Source: Gibbula magus | Taxonomy: Eukaryota; Mollusca; Gastropoda; Trochida; Trochidae | Assembly: GCA_936450465.1 (NCBI GenBank) | Contig: OW388298.1 | Coordinates: forward strand, 13,284,895-13,348,894 | Direction: 5' to 3' | Length of the DNA: 64,000 nucleotides | Part shown: piece by piece, positions 63,707 to 64,000 of the stretch | Layout: every line of letters begins with the position of its first letter | Position numbering within the stretch: position 1 is the first letter of the stretch | The notes under the pieces: model-generated | The model's database searches: none | Told to the model about the DNA's origin: nothing | Seen by the model: the letters and a program-made list of their open reading frames with translations, nothing else | Translations under genes and position numbers: made by a program

Positions 63707-63732
63707 TTATTATTATTATTATTATTATTATT
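63707..63732. repeat. TTA microsatellite at the right edge of the array
   Basis: Eight or nine TTA repeats after the last CTAG, running directly into ATTCT and then recombinase codons. In the minus frame it reads as an Asn run fused to the recombinase. Confidence 0.9.
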
Positions 63733-64000
63733 ATTCTCTGGATGTAGCTTACTGATATAGGCAGCAAAGGATGTCACAGGACAAAAGGGAGAGCCAGGCT
63801 GCTCCATCATGATGCCACCAAAGGATTCCTTGTCGTCGCGATGATTCTTGGTGAGTTCGCCTTCATTCTTCTGCACAAATCTCAGTCCAGTTTCTGGGTC
63901 AGTCACAATGGCAAATGTAGATTTTTTCATTTTGTCCATATTCTCCATACCACGACGAAAAAAGTAGAATCTAATGTCAAACTGAACCTTATTCGACAAA
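63733..64000 (-). pseudogene. Tyrosine recombinase (Crypton/DUF3504-like), upstream piece, runs off right edge
   Basis: Minus-strand frame open from the right edge to the array. It reads LSNKVQFDIRFYFFRRGMEN, then TKNHRDD, GSPFCPVTSFAAYISKL and HPE. These match the family pattern L.NKV...YF.RRG.EN / LTKNHR / GSP.CPV.SF..Y.SKL.P, so this is the N-terminal half of the catalytic domain. The beginning of the gene lies outside the window. The next family residues expected (N-D-x-L-W) are found in frame at 19169 downward on the same strand. No GT donor exists at this edge, so the array is an insertion in an exon rather than an intron. Confidence 0.88.

Larger units (their letters stand above)
19170..63732 (+). 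repeat. 44.5-kb head-to-tail array of hairpin-ended elements (30 units)
   Basis: All 30 units lie in the same direction, 26 of family 1 (3' end CTAG, always followed by T) and 4 of family 2 (3' end CTAT). Family 1: 5' module starting TAGGTCTTCAAGAC, the shared TATTGTTATT, a TTA microsatellite, a body of about 1.3 kb starting TTCTTTGTACC, then GTCTTGAAGACCTAAG (inverted copy of the 5' start), a 3' hairpin and CTAG. Family 2 has the same plan with different terminal sequences. Subterminal inverted repeats, a TTA microsatellite near the 5' end, a 3' stem-loop and insertion next to T are the described traits of non-autonomous Helentron/HINE rolling-circle elements. No Rep-helicase, transposase or RT is encoded. 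Bodies contain degenerate internal repeats. Copies differ by a few to about 15 percent by eye, except for segmental duplicates. Confidence 0.85.

Noticed and set aside
19170..63732. The array as a true giant intron of the recombinase gene
   Set aside because: No GT donor at the 63733 edge, no convincing acceptor at 19169, and repeat sequence runs flush against codons on the upstream side.
63703..63999. A recombinase ending in an Asn-rich tail
   Set aside because: The Asn run is translation of the TTA microsatellite at the array edge, not a natural C-terminus.

Overview
The window is eukaryotic, animal-type DNA with no bacterial features. It is AT-rich and crowded with transposable elements. 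The repeat vocabulary (short motifs of the type AAGGGGAGATAACT and AAAGGGAGGTAACT, a BEL/Pao element, a degraded LINE, a Crypton-like tyrosine recombinase, tandem arrays of hairpin-ended elements) suggests a lophotrochozoan, most likely a mollusc and perhaps a bivalve. The species cannot be named from the sequence alone.

Layout, left to right. 1-4.4 kb: the 5' part of a BEL/Pao LTR retrotransposon on the minus strand. Its gag-protease-RT frame is open for about 1,100 codons without a stop and runs off the left edge. A candidate LTR lies at about 3489-4415. 4.57-6.75 kb: a 34-bp satellite of about 64 copies with a 1,122-bp (33-unit) higher-order duplication. 7.6-8.8 kb: a plus-strand rhodopsin-class GPCR gene or pseudogene, with TM1-3, TM4 and TM6-7 in separate frames and an 8-nt interruption inside the DRY motif. 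A tRNA-like sequence lies just before its third intracellular loop. 8.8-12.0 kb: no gene; a foldback element and a CGTA-rich low-complexity tract. 12.05-13.55 kb: an internally deleted LINE with an endonuclease domain, no reverse transcriptase and a TGA-repeat tail. 13.5-16.1 kb: small duplications, a LINE C-terminal remnant and a 61-bp-arm snapback.

16.5 kb to the right edge: one minus-strand Crypton/DUF3504-like tyrosine recombinase gene, broken into three pieces. Its upstream part is at 63.73-64.0 kb, its middle at 18.98-19.17 kb and its C-terminus at 16.55-17.0 kb. Between the first two pieces sits a 44.5-kb head-to-tail array of 30 units (26 of family 1, 4 of family 2), all in the same orientation. 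The gene frame resumes across the array with no codon lost, and ATTCT is present at both edges.

Each array unit is about 1.35-1.65 kb and non-coding. Family 1 has a 5' hairpin module beginning TAGGTCTTCAAGAC, a TTA microsatellite, a body, the inverted copy GTCTTGAAGACCTA, a short 3' hairpin, and a CTAG end always followed by T. Family 2 has the same plan with different end sequences (GGATTCAGC at the 5' end, GCTGAATCC at the 3' end, hairpin AGTCGC/GCGACT, end CTAT). This architecture resembles non-autonomous Helentron/HINE-type rolling-circle elements, but no Rep/helicase gene is present, so the assignment is inferred. The 5' modules and 3' ends are arranged almost like balanced brackets, as expected if new copies repeatedly entered the TTA microsatellite just inside the 5' end of older copies. 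Later segmental duplication (an apparently exact 4,320-bp period and a 3.2-kb pair) expanded the array. Apart from the BEL element and the GPCR remnant, no gene in the window looks functional.
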